DNA from: JBDWFY01 sp039976075
GTDB lineage: Bacteria > Pseudomonadota > Alphaproteobacteria > Rhizobiales > Stappiaceae
Direction: 5' to 3'
DNA length: 64,000 nucleotides
NCBI GenBank assembly: GCA_039976075.1
Contig: JBDWFY010000011.1
Span: 248,001-312,000, forward strand
The notes under the pieces are model-generated. The model was not told the origin of the DNA and ran no database searches. It worked only from the letters and a program-made list of their open reading frames with translations. Both the position numbers and the translations under genes were made by a program. How positions within the stretch are numbered: position 1 is the stretch's first letter; each line of letters opens with the position of its first letter. This document shows, piece after piece, positions 34,252 through 43,887 of the stretch.

Positions 34252-35111
34252 TGGACGTTGATGCCCTGCTGCTGCCCTTCAAATTCCCCTTCATGCAGAA
34301 TGCCTTTCTGATCTGCATGATCGTCTCGGTGCCTACTGCGCTGCTGTCGTGCTTTCTGGTCATGAAGGGCTGGGCGCTGATGGGCGATGCAGTCAGCCAT
34401 GCAGTGCTGCCGGGCATTGTCATCGCCTATATTTTCGGTTTTCCGCTGATCCTGGGCGCCTTTACTGCAGGCATGGTCTGCGCGCTCGCCACCGGCTACC
34501 TGTCCGGCAACAGCAGAGTGAAGCAGGATACGGTGATGGGCGTGGTGTTTTCCGGCATGTTCGGCATTGGTATCGTGCTCTATGTCTCGGTTGAGACCAA
34601 CGCGCATCTGGATCATATCCTGTTCGGCAACATGCTCGGCGTCGGTCCATCTGACCTTTGGACCGCCGGCATCATCGCGCTGGTCGTCGGCGGTGCGTTG
34701 GTGCTTAAATGGAAAGATCTTGTGCTGCACAGCTTCGATGCTGCCCAGGCGCAAGCATCCGGACTGCCTGTCAACCTGTTGCATTATGGCCTCCTGGCGG
34801 CCCTGTCGCTTACAATCGTCGCCACGCTTTCAGCTGCCGGCCTGATCCTGGCCATCGGTTTGCTGATTGCGCCGGGCGCCATCGCCTTCCTTCTGGTCCG
34901 CACCTTCGGCACCATGCTGTGGGTCTCCGTGCTGGTCTGCATGGCCTCGATGCTGGCGGGAACCTACGCCAGTTTCTTCCTCGACAGCGCCCCCGCACCG
35001 ACCATCATCCTGATCCTGACGGCGGTGTTCATTGTGGCATTTGTGCGCAGGCAGGTACTGACACGGCGGATGTCGATGCAGCACCTTGAGATGTCAGAAG
35101 CTGCGAAGTAG
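34251..35111 (+). CDS. sitD: manganese/iron ABC transporter permease, second subunit
   Basis: This is a 286-residue ABC-3 family permease with about eight membrane helices and the same conserved segment (ALMGDAVSHAVLPGIVIAY). The start ATG at 34251 overlaps the sitC stop, with a strong GGGGAGGG upstream. SitC and SitD are paralogues and together form a heterodimeric channel. It is the last gene of the sit operon. No terminator is obvious after it. Confidence 0.92.
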   Translation: MDVDALLLPFKFPFMQNAFLICMIVSVPTALLSCFLVMKGWALMGDAVSHAVLPGIVIAYIFGFPLILGAFTAGMVCALATGYLSGNSRVKQDTVMGVVFSGMFGIGIVLYVSVETNAHLDHILFGNMLGVGPSDLWTAGIIALVVGGALVLKWKDLVLHSFDAAQAQASGLPVNLLHYGLLAALSLTIVATLSAAGLILAIGLLIAPGAIAFLLVRTFGTMLWVSVLVCMASMLAGTYASFFLDSAPAPTIILILTAVFIVAFVRRQVLTRRMSMQHLEMSEAAK

Positions 35112-35273
35112 GGGATGTTGGGCATTCTCTGATGAAACGTTGTTAGGCATCTGGCAGCAATGAACATCATATTTTCTGCAAAAAGAAATCGCAATTTCAA
35201 TTTAAAGTAGATAAATATGTGACGAACAAACAGCTTCTCGGGAGCCGAATGTCGGTCTTATAGAGAGGAAAAC

Positions 35274-36545
35274 TTGAAAAATATATTTATAATATTGCTT
35301 TGTGCGTTTGGTATAAATTTATCTTCATCTGTAAAAGGCAATGAAAATGAAGGTTCGTTGTACGTTTTTAGTATCTACGATAGTGTAAGAGTTAATAAAA
35401 GAGATAATATATACAGAGAAACGGTTGATTTGTCCGGATTGAACACTCTGGCGACAATTGTCCTTACTGCTGCCGTACCCATGAACTGGAGCATCAAGTC
35501 AGATAGAAGCGATTTGATCAAGACTATTATATTGGGTGGTTCCAACGCCGACAAGTCCAGCGTCAAAGTCAATGGAAAAGTAGTGCCGGCTATTCGCCGG
35601 AAAGGCATCCCGAGTCCGACAAGGCAATTCGGACGGCGTTTTCGCCGGCTTATTACTGTACTTAAAAACGAGCTGAGCTACAAGAAAATCGATGGCATTT
35701 TAAGTCATGACAAGGCGCCTCCGGAAGGGCTTCAGTTTCGGTCTATCAAGTACAACAATCCTCTCCTTGATGAGCATTACTTGAAAGGCTCGGTCGCTAA
35801 GTCCGGTGCATTACCAGACTTTGTTTTCAAGTCGAATATTCGCAATGAGATCGGCATGTATACACTTGACGGGCAAAAGGTCGTTTCCTCTGATGATCTT
35901 CAACCTCTCAACCGGTTTAAAGTACACAGCGAGAAAATTCAGTTTGAGATTGCCAGCTATGGGCTTTTTCGCACGAGCCGAACGGATGATGAAGAACAAT
36001 ATATTTTGTTTCCGGAAGGTGAACTACAGAACAACAGGCCGGTAAACTTGATGGGAGCGAGGCCGATAGCAGTTGCCTGGGATCGAGAGCGAAACAGAGT
36101 TCTTGGTGTGTGGAACAATGACTATATTAATAGTTTTTTTATTCAATATGATTTGGAGAAATGCAATTGGATCAACTATGCAGATCTCAATCATGTTTAC
36201 CCAGTTTCTCTATTCTACGACAACGATGAAGAACGATATGTCCTATCGTATGTCGATAGGCAAAATGGTAAAGTAAGCTTGGCACTTATAGATCGTGATG
36301 GTGTTTTACATAGAACGAAAAATTTTGATGTTGGAGACCTGCCCGGATTCAGAGACCTCTATGATAATCAAATTACTGAATTGAGTATTGCATTTGTCAA
36401 AGGAAAATGGGTCGTCCTCACTGCTGCGGAAGAAAAATTCAATTGGAGTAAGGCGCCAGCAGTCCCAGAAATAGTATACCTCTATGATTTAGAGACTCAG
36501 AATATCTATTTGACTTATTATGAAGGAATGTCTGAAGATGGATAA
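35274..36545 (+). CDS. AT-rich exported protein of unknown function
   Basis: This is a 423-residue protein with an N-terminal signal-peptide-like stretch (KNIFIILLCAFGINLSSS). A TTG at 35274, preceded by GAGAGGAAAAC, is the likely start since no ATG is well placed. The mature part is rich in Asp, Asn and Lys and has beta-type patterns (DRERNRVLGVWNNDYI, YDNDEERYVLSYVDRQ) as in propeller-like repeats, but no family is certain. Its base composition is clearly more AT-rich than the flanking sit operon, a sign of possible recent transfer. Predicted periplasmic or extracellular. Confidence 0.65.
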   Translation: MKNIFIILLCAFGINLSSSVKGNENEGSLYVFSIYDSVRVNKRDNIYRETVDLSGLNTLATIVLTAAVPMNWSIKSDRSDLIKTIILGGSNADKSSVKVNGKVVPAIRRKGIPSPTRQFGRRFRRLITVLKNELSYKKIDGILSHDKAPPEGLQFRSIKYNNPLLDEHYLKGSVAKSGALPDFVFKSNIRNEIGMYTLDGQKVVSSDDLQPLNRFKVHSEKIQFEIASYGLFRTSRTDDEEQYILFPEGELQNNRPVNLMGARPIAVAWDRERNRVLGVWNNDYINSFFIQYDLEKCNWINYADLNHVYPVSLFYDNDEERYVLSYVDRQNGKVSLALIDRDGVLHRTKNFDVGDLPGFRDLYDNQITELSIAFVKGKWVVLTAAEEKFNWSKAPAVPEIVYLYDLETQNIYLTYYEGMSEDG

Positions 36546-36571
36546 TATTCATATTTTAAATATTTATCGTT

Positions 36572-37168
36572 TTGAGATTAATATTGTTGGCGTGGAGTAG
36601 TTTAATTATTGTTGGCAAATATTTAGTTTGGAGACTGTCAGCGGTTTTATTCACTTTGATATTACCTGCGGTGGCTCATGCGTGTATGACGTCGGCAGGA
36701 ACTGACCTTCGGGATATTTTTTCGGCAAAAGCGGTGGTCGTTGGAAAGGTGTCCAAATATGAGATTGTTGGCGATGCGAGAAGAACGATTCGCAACTACG
36801 CACGATTTGAGATCGAAACAAAAGAAGTTCTCTACGGAGAGGCGGCCACTTCTCTGGTTGTTACATGGGACAACTCTACATTTGCAGAGCCGGAAACTAT
36901 TGAAATGGAAGACAACTACATTTTTGCCTTGAGAGACCCAAAATCACCGGGACTTCCATTACGCGGGACAAGCGCAACCATATTCCCCAATCCCGAACCA
37001 GATAAATTGACCATTTTGCAGGCTCCATGCGCTGGACCATTTATTTTTCCGAACAAGGGTAATGTTGCCAGGGCAATTCGCTTAATATTCGATGGGGAAG
37101 GAGATCCCAGATTGAAGGCGGATGTATTAGCTCGATTTCTGGGCATGGCAGGGGACGGTCGATTTTGA
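36572..37168 (+). CDS. exported protein of unknown function with AT-rich start
   Basis: This is a protein of up to 198 residues. A hydrophobic segment near residues 20-38 (WRLSAVLFTLILPAVAHAC) could be a signal peptide or lipoprotein-like leader, with the cleavage near AHAC. The rest has a beta-rich pattern with a second cysteine in QAPCAGPF that could pair with the first. It opens with TTG at 36572 without a clear ribosome site, so the true start may be further in. It follows the preceding gene by 26 bases and may be co-transcribed. Confidence 0.6.
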   Translation: MRLILLAWSSLIIVGKYLVWRLSAVLFTLILPAVAHACMTSAGTDLRDIFSAKAVVVGKVSKYEIVGDARRTIRNYARFEIETKEVLYGEAATSLVVTWDNSTFAEPETIEMEDNYIFALRDPKSPGLPLRGTSATIFPNPEPDKLTILQAPCAGPFIFPNKGNVARAIRLIFDGEGDPRLKADVLARFLGMAGDGRF

Positions 37169-37439
37169 AATCAAGTTGGGGACCTCCCTTGATCCTCAGT
37201 ATGAGTGGCAATCAAGTCAGTCACTAAAAAATTGGCTGCTGACAAGTAGGTCTAGCGCTTGCGATTCCTAAATGCATCTAGTTTGTTCAGGGTTCCATGC
37301 GCTCCACTGACATTGGAGGCTGGGGACCGGATGGTTTTGAGTTCCAGCTCATATTTGGGATACGTGTGGCAAGTGCGAGTGAGGAACTGTAGTTCCTACA
37401 TTTGACTGCGAGCCTGTCCGGATGGTTTAGGTGCCAGAC

Positions 37440-38747
37440 CTAACCCACGAAATGCAGTTGGTTGAAGCTGCGTCTCCACGTTGATACTTCGGAGAGAATT
37501 GCCTCTCCCTTCAGCCCTCGGTGTATCAGCGCCGCGAGGCGTTCTGCATGATCTGAGGTCATGCCCCAACGGACCAGTTCCGGCGTTCCGATGCGCAGAC
37601 CATTCATATCTCCATCGACAAGCGCTATTGGCAGGCCAATTCCGCTTGCAAGGAGGCCGGACGTCCGTAGTCGCTTGGCTGCGGCCTGCCCACCGCCGAA
37701 AGACACTGCCTCAATCGCGAACTGGTGCGAATTGGTGAAGCCGTCTTCTCCTTCAAAAACGGGCACCCCCAACACGTGGAGTGCTTGTGCGAGGGCCTTG
37801 GCCATAGTGATCATTTCGGCAGCGTAGGCTTCACCAAAATCGCGCCAGTCAAGCATGGTCACCGCAAGCGCAGCCGATTTTGCCGCGTCGAAATTTGCCG
37901 TCATGCCGGGAAAGGCGATTGCATCCAGCTTTTGTGCGATATCAGCGTCGTTGGATACGATGATGCCGCCAGCCGGTCCGCCGAGGCTTTTATACGTGCT
38001 CATCGTCATGAAGTGCGCCCCTTCGGACAACGGGTTCGACCACGCTTTGCCTGCGATGATCCCGCACTGATGCGCGGCATCGAACATCACCTTTGCACCG
38101 ACCTCATCAGCGATGGTGCGAACCTCTGCCACAGGATGTTCGAACAGGTTCAGACTGCTGCCAATGGTGATGAGTTTTGGTCGCTCTTGAAATGCAAGGT
38201 CGCGCAGTCCATCGACATCGACGGTATACCCAGCCGCATCGACCGGGGCCTCGACAACCCGCAATCCATACAAACCCGCGCAACCGGCTCCGTGATGCGT
38301 AACATGCCCGCCAATAGATGCCGGGGGCACAATGATCGTGTCTCCGGGTTTGCATGTCGCCATGAATCCGAAGAGGTTGGCCATGGCGCCGGAGGGCATC
38401 CGAATTTCAGCATGTTGGGCGTCGAAAACCTCTGCGCAAACCTGCGCAGCGATCACCTCGATTTCTTCTATGGCCTCAAGACCCATCTCATATTTGTCGC
38501 CAGGGTACCCCAGAGACGGACGTGAACCGATGCCCGATGCCAGTAGTGCTTCGGCTTTTGGGTTCATCACATTGGTGGCCGGATTGAGGTTGAAGCATTC
38601 TTCCTCGTGAATGACACGGTTTCGCTCCGCCAGATCCCGGATGCGGGACAGGATGTTCCTGGAAGATGCCGCTGCCGTTTCAGCCGCTATCGCTTGAACA
38701 TACGTCTCGCAGCTCGCGGGAACCCAGTCTCTGGCTGCAATGGTCAT
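37440..38747 (-). CDS. serine hydroxymethyltransferase-like PLP enzyme
   Basis: This 435-residue protein has the fold-type I layout of serine hydroxymethyltransferase: an N-terminal segment (SLGYPGDKYEMGLEAIEEIE), a Gly-rich PLP loop region (MPSGAMANLFGFMA), DAAHQCGIIAG, and the catalytic lysine in STYKSLGGPAGG. The usual T-T-H-K-T-L-R-G-P-R-G context is changed, so a specialised serine or alpha-methylserine-type aldolase or transferase seems as likely as housekeeping GlyA. It is alone, divergent from a GcvA-like regulator, away from any glycine cleavage genes. Confidence 0.75.
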   Translation of the reverse strand: MTIAARDWVPASCETYVQAIAAETAAASSRNILSRIRDLAERNRVIHEEECFNLNPATNVMNPKAEALLASGIGSRPSLGYPGDKYEMGLEAIEEIEVIAAQVCAEVFDAQHAEIRMPSGAMANLFGFMATCKPGDTIIVPPASIGGHVTHHGAGCAGLYGLRVVEAPVDAAGYTVDVDGLRDLAFQERPKLITIGSSLNLFEHPVAEVRTIADEVGAKVMFDAAHQCGIIAGKAWSNPLSEGAHFMTMSTYKSLGGPAGGIIVSNDADIAQKLDAIAFPGMTANFDAAKSAALAVTMLDWRDFGEAYAAEMITMAKALAQALHVLGVPVFEGEDGFTNSHQFAIEAVSFGGGQAAAKRLRTSGLLASGIGLPIALVDGDMNGLRIGTPELVRWGMTSDHAERLAALIHRGLKGEAILSEVSTWRRSFNQLHFVG

Positions 38748-38772
38748 CTTTCAAACTCCTGTCTTTCCCTAG

Positions 38773-38818
38773 ATTTGCGTCAATGGAGGTGACCACGCAA
38801 ATTAGATTTGCTAAATCT
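38773..38818. promoter_or_regulatory. candidate operators between the PLP enzyme and its LysR regulator
   Basis: ATTTGCGT (38773-38780) and ACGCAAAT (38795-38802) form a perfect 8-bp inverted repeat with a 14-base spacer, followed by a second dyad AGATTTGCTAAATCT (38804-38818). Both lie in the 97-base space between divergent starts, where a GcvA-like LysR protein would be expected to bind. Confidence 0.5.
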
Positions 38819-38844
38819 TGGCGTAGAAAAACTAAGGCTGAGAA

Positions 38845-39720
38845 ATGAGCATTGCACCAATTCGCCCCAAAGGGCCTCCGCTGAACGCAATGCGGGCCTT
38901 TGAATCTGCCGCACGGCTGGAGAGCTTCGCAGACGCTGCCGAAGAGTTGAGTGTCACGCCAGGGGCAGTCTCACAGCATATCAAGACACTGGAGGCGTGG
39001 GTCGACAGACCGCTGTTTCAACGAAACGCACACGGTGTGACGCTCACGCCGCTTGGCCGTGCGTTGCTGCCGGATTTCATTGCTGCCTTTGATGCATTGG
39101 GTGTCGCAACGCACTCCTTGCGCAATGAGCGACCGGCGACGGAAATTCACATTGCAGCTCTGCCGAGCGTGGCGCAGCTTTGGTTGCCGGAGCGCCTGGG
39201 ACGCATACGAAACAATATGCCGGACATCAAGATATCGGTGACCGCGATGGAAACGCCACCCAATCTGGCGCGAGAACTGTTTGATCTGTCGTTGTTCTTT
39301 CAAGAGGCCGACGATGAGATCGACCAAGTCGAAATAGAACGCGATGTTATTTTTCCCGTCTGCTCGCCGTCGATGGCTGAGAAGCTGAAGACTGCTGACC
39401 AGTTGAATGACATTCCGCTGTTGCAGGACCAGACCTGGGAGGACGATTGGGAAAACTGGTGCTACGCCACCGGCGTTGCCATTCGTGAACCAAAAAGTGG
39501 GCCACGATATTCGCTCTACAGCCTTGCTTTGGAAGAGGCCAAATCGGGAGCTGGCGTTCTGATGGGCCACGTAAGTCTGGTAAGGGAAGCGCTCGCATCA
39601 GGCAACCTCGTGCAACCGTTTGAGCAGTTTTGTGAGACGGGACGTTCGTTGATCTTGAGTTTGCCGGATAGGCGACGACGAAATTCTCAAACAACAAAAG
39701 TGGCAGATTTGTTGGCCTGA
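38845..39720 (+). CDS. GcvA-like LysR-family regulator
   Basis: This 291-residue protein starts with a helix-turn-helix (SFADAAEELSVTPGAVSQHIKTLE, residues 26-49) in the variant typical of the GcvA group, and continues with a LysR effector-binding domain. It faces the SHMT-like gene with a dyad-containing gap. It likely controls that gene in response to an amino acid, as inferred from position. Confidence 0.85.
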   Translation: MSIAPIRPKGPPLNAMRAFESAARLESFADAAEELSVTPGAVSQHIKTLEAWVDRPLFQRNAHGVTLTPLGRALLPDFIAAFDALGVATHSLRNERPATEIHIAALPSVAQLWLPERLGRIRNNMPDIKISVTAMETPPNLARELFDLSLFFQEADDEIDQVEIERDVIFPVCSPSMAEKLKTADQLNDIPLLQDQTWEDDWENWCYATGVAIREPKSGPRYSLYSLALEEAKSGAGVLMGHVSLVREALASGNLVQPFEQFCETGRSLILSLPDRRRRNSQTTKVADLLA

Positions 39721-39944
39721 CAGCGGCGTTGTCCTGCGCAAGATCCGGTTACTCCGTGGTTTGGACAATTGTTGTGCCACACTTCACAGATACATAATAC
39801 CCGGTGCCCTCCAACGTGATGCTGTTCACTAGTAGATGAATAGTAACTGAACTCTCTATTCAATATGAATTCAGCAGACCTTACCTATTCTTCCAGGATC
39901 GCAAGACATAGTGAAATTTTGTCGACTATCCGATTGAAAAGGAC

Positions 39945-40313
39945 ATGATGTTGAAGAACACGAGCAAATTCAAAACGATCGCGATTGCAACAGTACTGTC
40001 AGTCGCAGGGGTTATTTCTCTGACGGGGTCCGTAAACGCGGCCGGTTACTTCGTCAATACCTATGCAACAACAAGCAATTTTCACCCCTCCGATACGCTC
40101 AGCGTACGCGCCTGGCCTGCCGCTCATAGCCGGAAACTGTCACAGATCCGTCTTGGCAAAGAAGTGTTTGTGGAGCGTTGCATCATCAAGAACGGCGCTG
40201 ACTGGTGCAAGATCCAAAAGGGTTGGAAAAGCGGGTGGGTCAATGGACGGTTCATTTTCAGTGACGGCCAAACATTCCGTGCCCCGCATCATGCCGCCTA
40301 TGACTGGCACTGA
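39945..40313 (+). CDS. exported SH3-domain-like protein
   Basis: This is a 122-residue protein with a signal peptide (about residues 1-32, cleavage near VNAA) and a bacterial SH3-type domain: TLSVRAWPAAHSRKLSQIRLG and then WCKIQKGWKSGWVNGRF. Such domains bind cell-wall material or partner proteins in the periplasm. Adjacent ATG codons (39945, 39948) both lie near AAAGGA. It is isolated; the gene downstream is convergent. Confidence 0.75.
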   Translation: MMLKNTSKFKTIAIATVLSVAGVISLTGSVNAAGYFVNTYATTSNFHPSDTLSVRAWPAAHSRKLSQIRLGKEVFVERCIIKNGADWCKIQKGWKSGWVNGRFIFSDGQTFRAPHHAAYDWH

Positions 40314-40381
40314 AGGTTTACATGAAACCCCGGCCCACACCCATCACCTCAGTGCATCCCGGATAGGTCCGCTTGGTTTGA

Positions 40382-42499
40382 TCACGCCAGCATCCTGCCA
40401 AGAACATTCTGCAAGAGCCGCGAAATGTTATTGTTGAAGTCATTCCAGGGCAGGCTGCCGCAAAAGGTGATGGATCCCGTTGCGAAAACGGACCCGCCAC
40501 CAGGATGCTCAACCAAGATCATGTCAGCATGTAAGGCGTCTTTCTCAGGGCCGCCGGTAAGATTGGTCAGATGAGTTAGCTGTTCTTCGGGGACCAGCAT
40601 GAAGCCGTTTTCGCGCGTCACCGAACGCGCCAGCAGTACAGTGTTTTCGGGTGATCCCAGCCGGTAATCAATATGGTCCAATTCAAACCCGGCTGCTCCG
40701 TTTCCGGAAAACCCGAAATCGCCGATCATCTCATCTTCGATGCCGTCGAATACCCAGTCGAATTTCGGATCGGTGCACACGCGTCGGTAAGGATCGCCAA
40801 TGAATTCACCCTGTGCGGCGAAGCCTATGCCGACAAGGTCCTGTGGTGCGCGCCCGTTGCGCCGCCAGAGCCCGCCATAGGTGCCATCGAAGGCGTTGTA
40901 GTACTCACCAGGCTCCGCCGCCCAGGCGCGGATGCCATCCTCCGCCCGACGGATTTCCAGCAGGCTGTCATTTTCCGGGTGCACCGCGATACGCCAATAA
41001 AATCCGTTGCCGCCCAGATAAAGCAGGTTGCCGCCTGAATCTCGATAATCGCGTAACGCATCAAGTGTCTGTTCCGTATGGTATTCGGGATGCGTTGCAG
41101 TGGTCACGGCTTTGTAGCCCTGGATCGCAGCGGCGCCATCGGCATGTAGATCACTGTCAGTTATCAGATCGTAGTCGATGCCCTTGGCATGAAGCCAGCT
41201 GAGCAAGTGGCTGTCTGCCTGAAAATGCCGTAAGCCGGAACAGTTGGTGTTGCCAAAGGTCATGTAGCCAGGGCGCAGATTAAACAGTGGTCGACGGTGA
41301 GATGCTTGGCAGATGCCAGAGCCATCGCGGTGATAGTTGTAGGTCGACAGGCCGTAGTGCGGGAACTCTGCCGGGTTGTAAGGATAGGCATTCCGGTCGA
41401 AGAATGTTTCTTTCCAGACCGGATCGAATTCAGGCCGGGCATGATTGCCGTAGATGGAATAGGTAAACGTCGACACCAGGACACAAAGGTCTGCCGATCT
41501 CTTTCCTCGAGGTGGGCAGACGAAGAACGGAATTGCATCATGATGCCCGTCACATTCCAGCCGCATCACATAGACCCCTGAGGGCATGTCGTCGGGCAGG
41601 GTGAATGTGAAATCGGTGCCCCACTGGAAGTCGTAGATATCGTCTTCATGGAAATGGATTGCGTTGTAATGTTCCGGCTTGTGGGTCCAGTTCATTTCTG
41701 ACGCGTCCCAACGGGAACTGGTGACAGCGCGTGTCGGGAAATTGACGAGGGTCAGATCGGGACCCATTTCGGCACGGGCGATCGTGGTGGATATGTCCTT
41801 GCTGAAATCCCAAACGCAGAAGGGGCTGCCATTTGCGGTAATCGCCGGCGCTTCGATCTTGCCGTTGAAATGTTGCACGGCCTGGCCGTTATCGAGCTTC
41901 GCGGCTATCACAGGTGTGCCGGAAAGTGTTGCTGATTGAACGACTGTGTCCTGAACTTGTGCCTGGATCGGTTTGGCGGCGGGGCGTCCGAGCGTCATTT
42001 GTCTAAGGGTGATGGTGCCAGCTTCGATCTGCGCCTCAATCCTATGCCAGTGCCTTAGTTTGAGCGGTACGCCGGTAGTCACCGTTTGATCCCCAATCTT
42101 GAGGCAGGTGGCACCAGTTGGGTCCAGATGCAGGTCGATTGCACCAAGGCTCAGCACGGTCTGCGCGCGCTCAGAGCGTAATGTGGGGAAGATCGTGGCT
42201 GTGACCGTTATGGCGGCATCGGCGGGGGCGGAGACGTCTGACCAGGCAATGCCATATGAACCGGCATAGAACGGGCGTTCCACCGAGGGGACAGCGGGGT
42301 GTTTGAAAAAAGCTGATGCGTCTTCTTCAACGATGCCCTGTCCGTTGGGGTTGGGATCGGCACTTATTGAGCGCATCAGCCGGGTCGTGAAGGGATTTGA
42401 AGAGCGGGACGAGACCTTGAACTCAATCGTGTCCCCGGGCCGTGCGGATAATCGGTCCGCATAGCCCAGGAGAGGTGGGTTTTTGTCTGTGTCACTCAT
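40382..42499 (-). CDS. N,N-dimethylformamidase large-subunit-like amide hydrolase
   Basis: This 705-residue cytoplasmic protein resembles the large (alpha) subunit of N,N-dimethylformamidase. The family pattern is seen in an N-terminal LamG-like part (residues 60-260) and a C-terminal catalytic part with TFTYSIYGNHARPEF, YNYHRDGSG and LYLGGNGFYWR. Its Tyr and Glu residues would bind a non-haem iron in the family. No separate small-subunit gene is visible beside it. It overlaps the DctM gene by four bases (ATGA) at the end of a TRAP operon, suggesting that the transporter brings in its amide substrate. The true substrate may differ from dimethylformamide. Confidence 0.78.
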   Translation of the reverse strand: MSDTDKNPPLLGYADRLSARPGDTIEFKVSSRSSNPFTTRLMRSISADPNPNGQGIVEEDASAFFKHPAVPSVERPFYAGSYGIAWSDVSAPADAAITVTATIFPTLRSERAQTVLSLGAIDLHLDPTGATCLKIGDQTVTTGVPLKLRHWHRIEAQIEAGTITLRQMTLGRPAAKPIQAQVQDTVVQSATLSGTPVIAAKLDNGQAVQHFNGKIEAPAITANGSPFCVWDFSKDISTTIARAEMGPDLTLVNFPTRAVTSSRWDASEMNWTHKPEHYNAIHFHEDDIYDFQWGTDFTFTLPDDMPSGVYVMRLECDGHHDAIPFFVCPPRGKRSADLCVLVSTFTYSIYGNHARPEFDPVWKETFFDRNAYPYNPAEFPHYGLSTYNYHRDGSGICQASHRRPLFNLRPGYMTFGNTNCSGLRHFQADSHLLSWLHAKGIDYDLITDSDLHADGAAAIQGYKAVTTATHPEYHTEQTLDALRDYRDSGGNLLYLGGNGFYWRIAVHPENDSLLEIRRAEDGIRAWAAEPGEYYNAFDGTYGGLWRRNGRAPQDLVGIGFAAQGEFIGDPYRRVCTDPKFDWVFDGIEDEMIGDFGFSGNGAAGFELDHIDYRLGSPENTVLLARSVTRENGFMLVPEEQLTHLTNLTGGPEKDALHADMILVEHPGGGSVFATGSITFCGSLPWNDFNNNISRLLQNVLGRMLA

Positions 42500-43887
42500 C
42501 GCATTGGCCCGTAAACAAGATCTGGTAGGAATGTCACCCAGGAAGAGAAAAAGACCAGTAGCATGATCATCGCGACATACGGTATCAGCAGAGGCAGAAC
42601 ACCTACTGAGATTTCCTCGATCGAAATTTTGCTAATCCGGGCAGCGACAAAAAGGTTCACACCAATGGGCGGTGTCAGAAAGCCGATCTCGCAGGTCATC
42701 ACCGTGAAAATGCCAAAGACCACCGGGTCGATGCCAAGGCTTGTGACCAGCGGAAAAAACACCGCCGTAAAGATAATGATCTGAGGAATGCTTTCCAGCC
42801 ACATCCCGACCAGAATGTAGAACACGCCGATCAGCAGCATGACAAGCCAGGGATGCTCTGCCATGCCCTGAAATAGGGCTAGTACTGCAGTGGGGATGTC
42901 AAAGATGGTGACAAGCTGTCCGAATGCCTTCGTTGAGCCCAGAATGAACAGTACCGTGCCGATGACGATGGCCGTGAACTTGAAGGCATGAAAGAGTTTG
43001 AGCCATGTGAGACCGCCATAGATGAACATGCCGACGAACAAACCGTATGCAACAGCAACACCAGCAGCTTCAGACGGTGTGAAAATGCCTGCATATATGC
43101 CGCCCAGGATGATGACCGGCGCTAACACCGCCCATTTTCCCTCCCAGAACGCTTCAAGCAACGGACCCCAGCGAAATTTCTCGCCAGAACCGCCATAGTC
43201 GTTTCTGACGGCGATGATGAATACCACGGCCATCAGCATAAAGCCCAAAACGATGCCCGGCACGATGCCTGCGAGAAACAGGCGCGGAATCGAGACGTCT
43301 GTGACGAGCGCGAAAATGATCAAAAGGTTCGAAGGCGGGATCATGCTGCCAAGCGCCCCTGCAGCAGCGGCAATGGCTCCGGCAAAACGCGAGCGGTAGC
43401 CTTCTTCCTGCATGGCCGGAATGGTAATCGACCCGATAGCCGCTGTCGTCGCCGGCCCGGAGCCAGACAAGGCAGCAAAGAACATACAAGCCACAACAGT
43501 CACGAGGCCGAGACCACCCTTGTATGCGCCTACCAGTTTTTGAGCGATGTTGACCAGCTTTTCGGACATGCCACCCTGTTCCATCAATTGGCCGGCCAGC
43601 ACGAAAAGCGGAATGGTGACTAACGGGAATGGTTCGAACGCTGTCCATGCGGCCTGAGCCATCAGGGTCATCGGGATGTCGGCGATATAAAGACCCGCAA
43701 CTGTGGCAATCCCTGCAGCGAACGGAATAGGGACGCCAATGGCCATTGCGACAACAAAGACCACAGCCATGGTGATCGGACCATTCATACCCGTCGCGTA
43801 GGTGGCCGCAACGCCCAGGATCATGACGCCCAGAACGATCGAGGGGACTATACCGGAACGCGTTGGGCTTGCTTCGGTCCCGCTCAT
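42496..43887 (-). CDS. dctM: TRAP transporter large permease (DctM)
   Basis: This is a 463-residue membrane protein of the DctM family, with about twelve helices and typical segments (AALSGSGPATTAAIGSI and FLTPPIGVNLFVAA). It forms the channel through which the substrate bound by DctP is taken up with sodium. The ATG at 43887 overlaps the DctQ stop in the ATGA manner, and the stop overlaps the amide hydrolase start, so the three are tightly coupled. Confidence 0.92.
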   Translation of the reverse strand: MSGTEASPTRSGIVPSIVLGVMILGVAATYATGMNGPITMAVVFVVAMAIGVPIPFAAGIATVAGLYIADIPMTLMAQAAWTAFEPFPLVTIPLFVLAGQLMEQGGMSEKLVNIAQKLVGAYKGGLGLVTVVACMFFAALSGSGPATTAAIGSITIPAMQEEGYRSRFAGAIAAAAGALGSMIPPSNLLIIFALVTDVSIPRLFLAGIVPGIVLGFMLMAVVFIIAVRNDYGGSGEKFRWGPLLEAFWEGKWAVLAPVIILGGIYAGIFTPSEAAGVAVAYGLFVGMFIYGGLTWLKLFHAFKFTAIVIGTVLFILGSTKAFGQLVTIFDIPTAVLALFQGMAEHPWLVMLLIGVFYILVGMWLESIPQIIIFTAVFFPLVTSLGIDPVVFGIFTVMTCEIGFLTPPIGVNLFVAARISKISIEEISVGVLPLLIPYVAMIMLLVFFSSWVTFLPDLVYGPMR

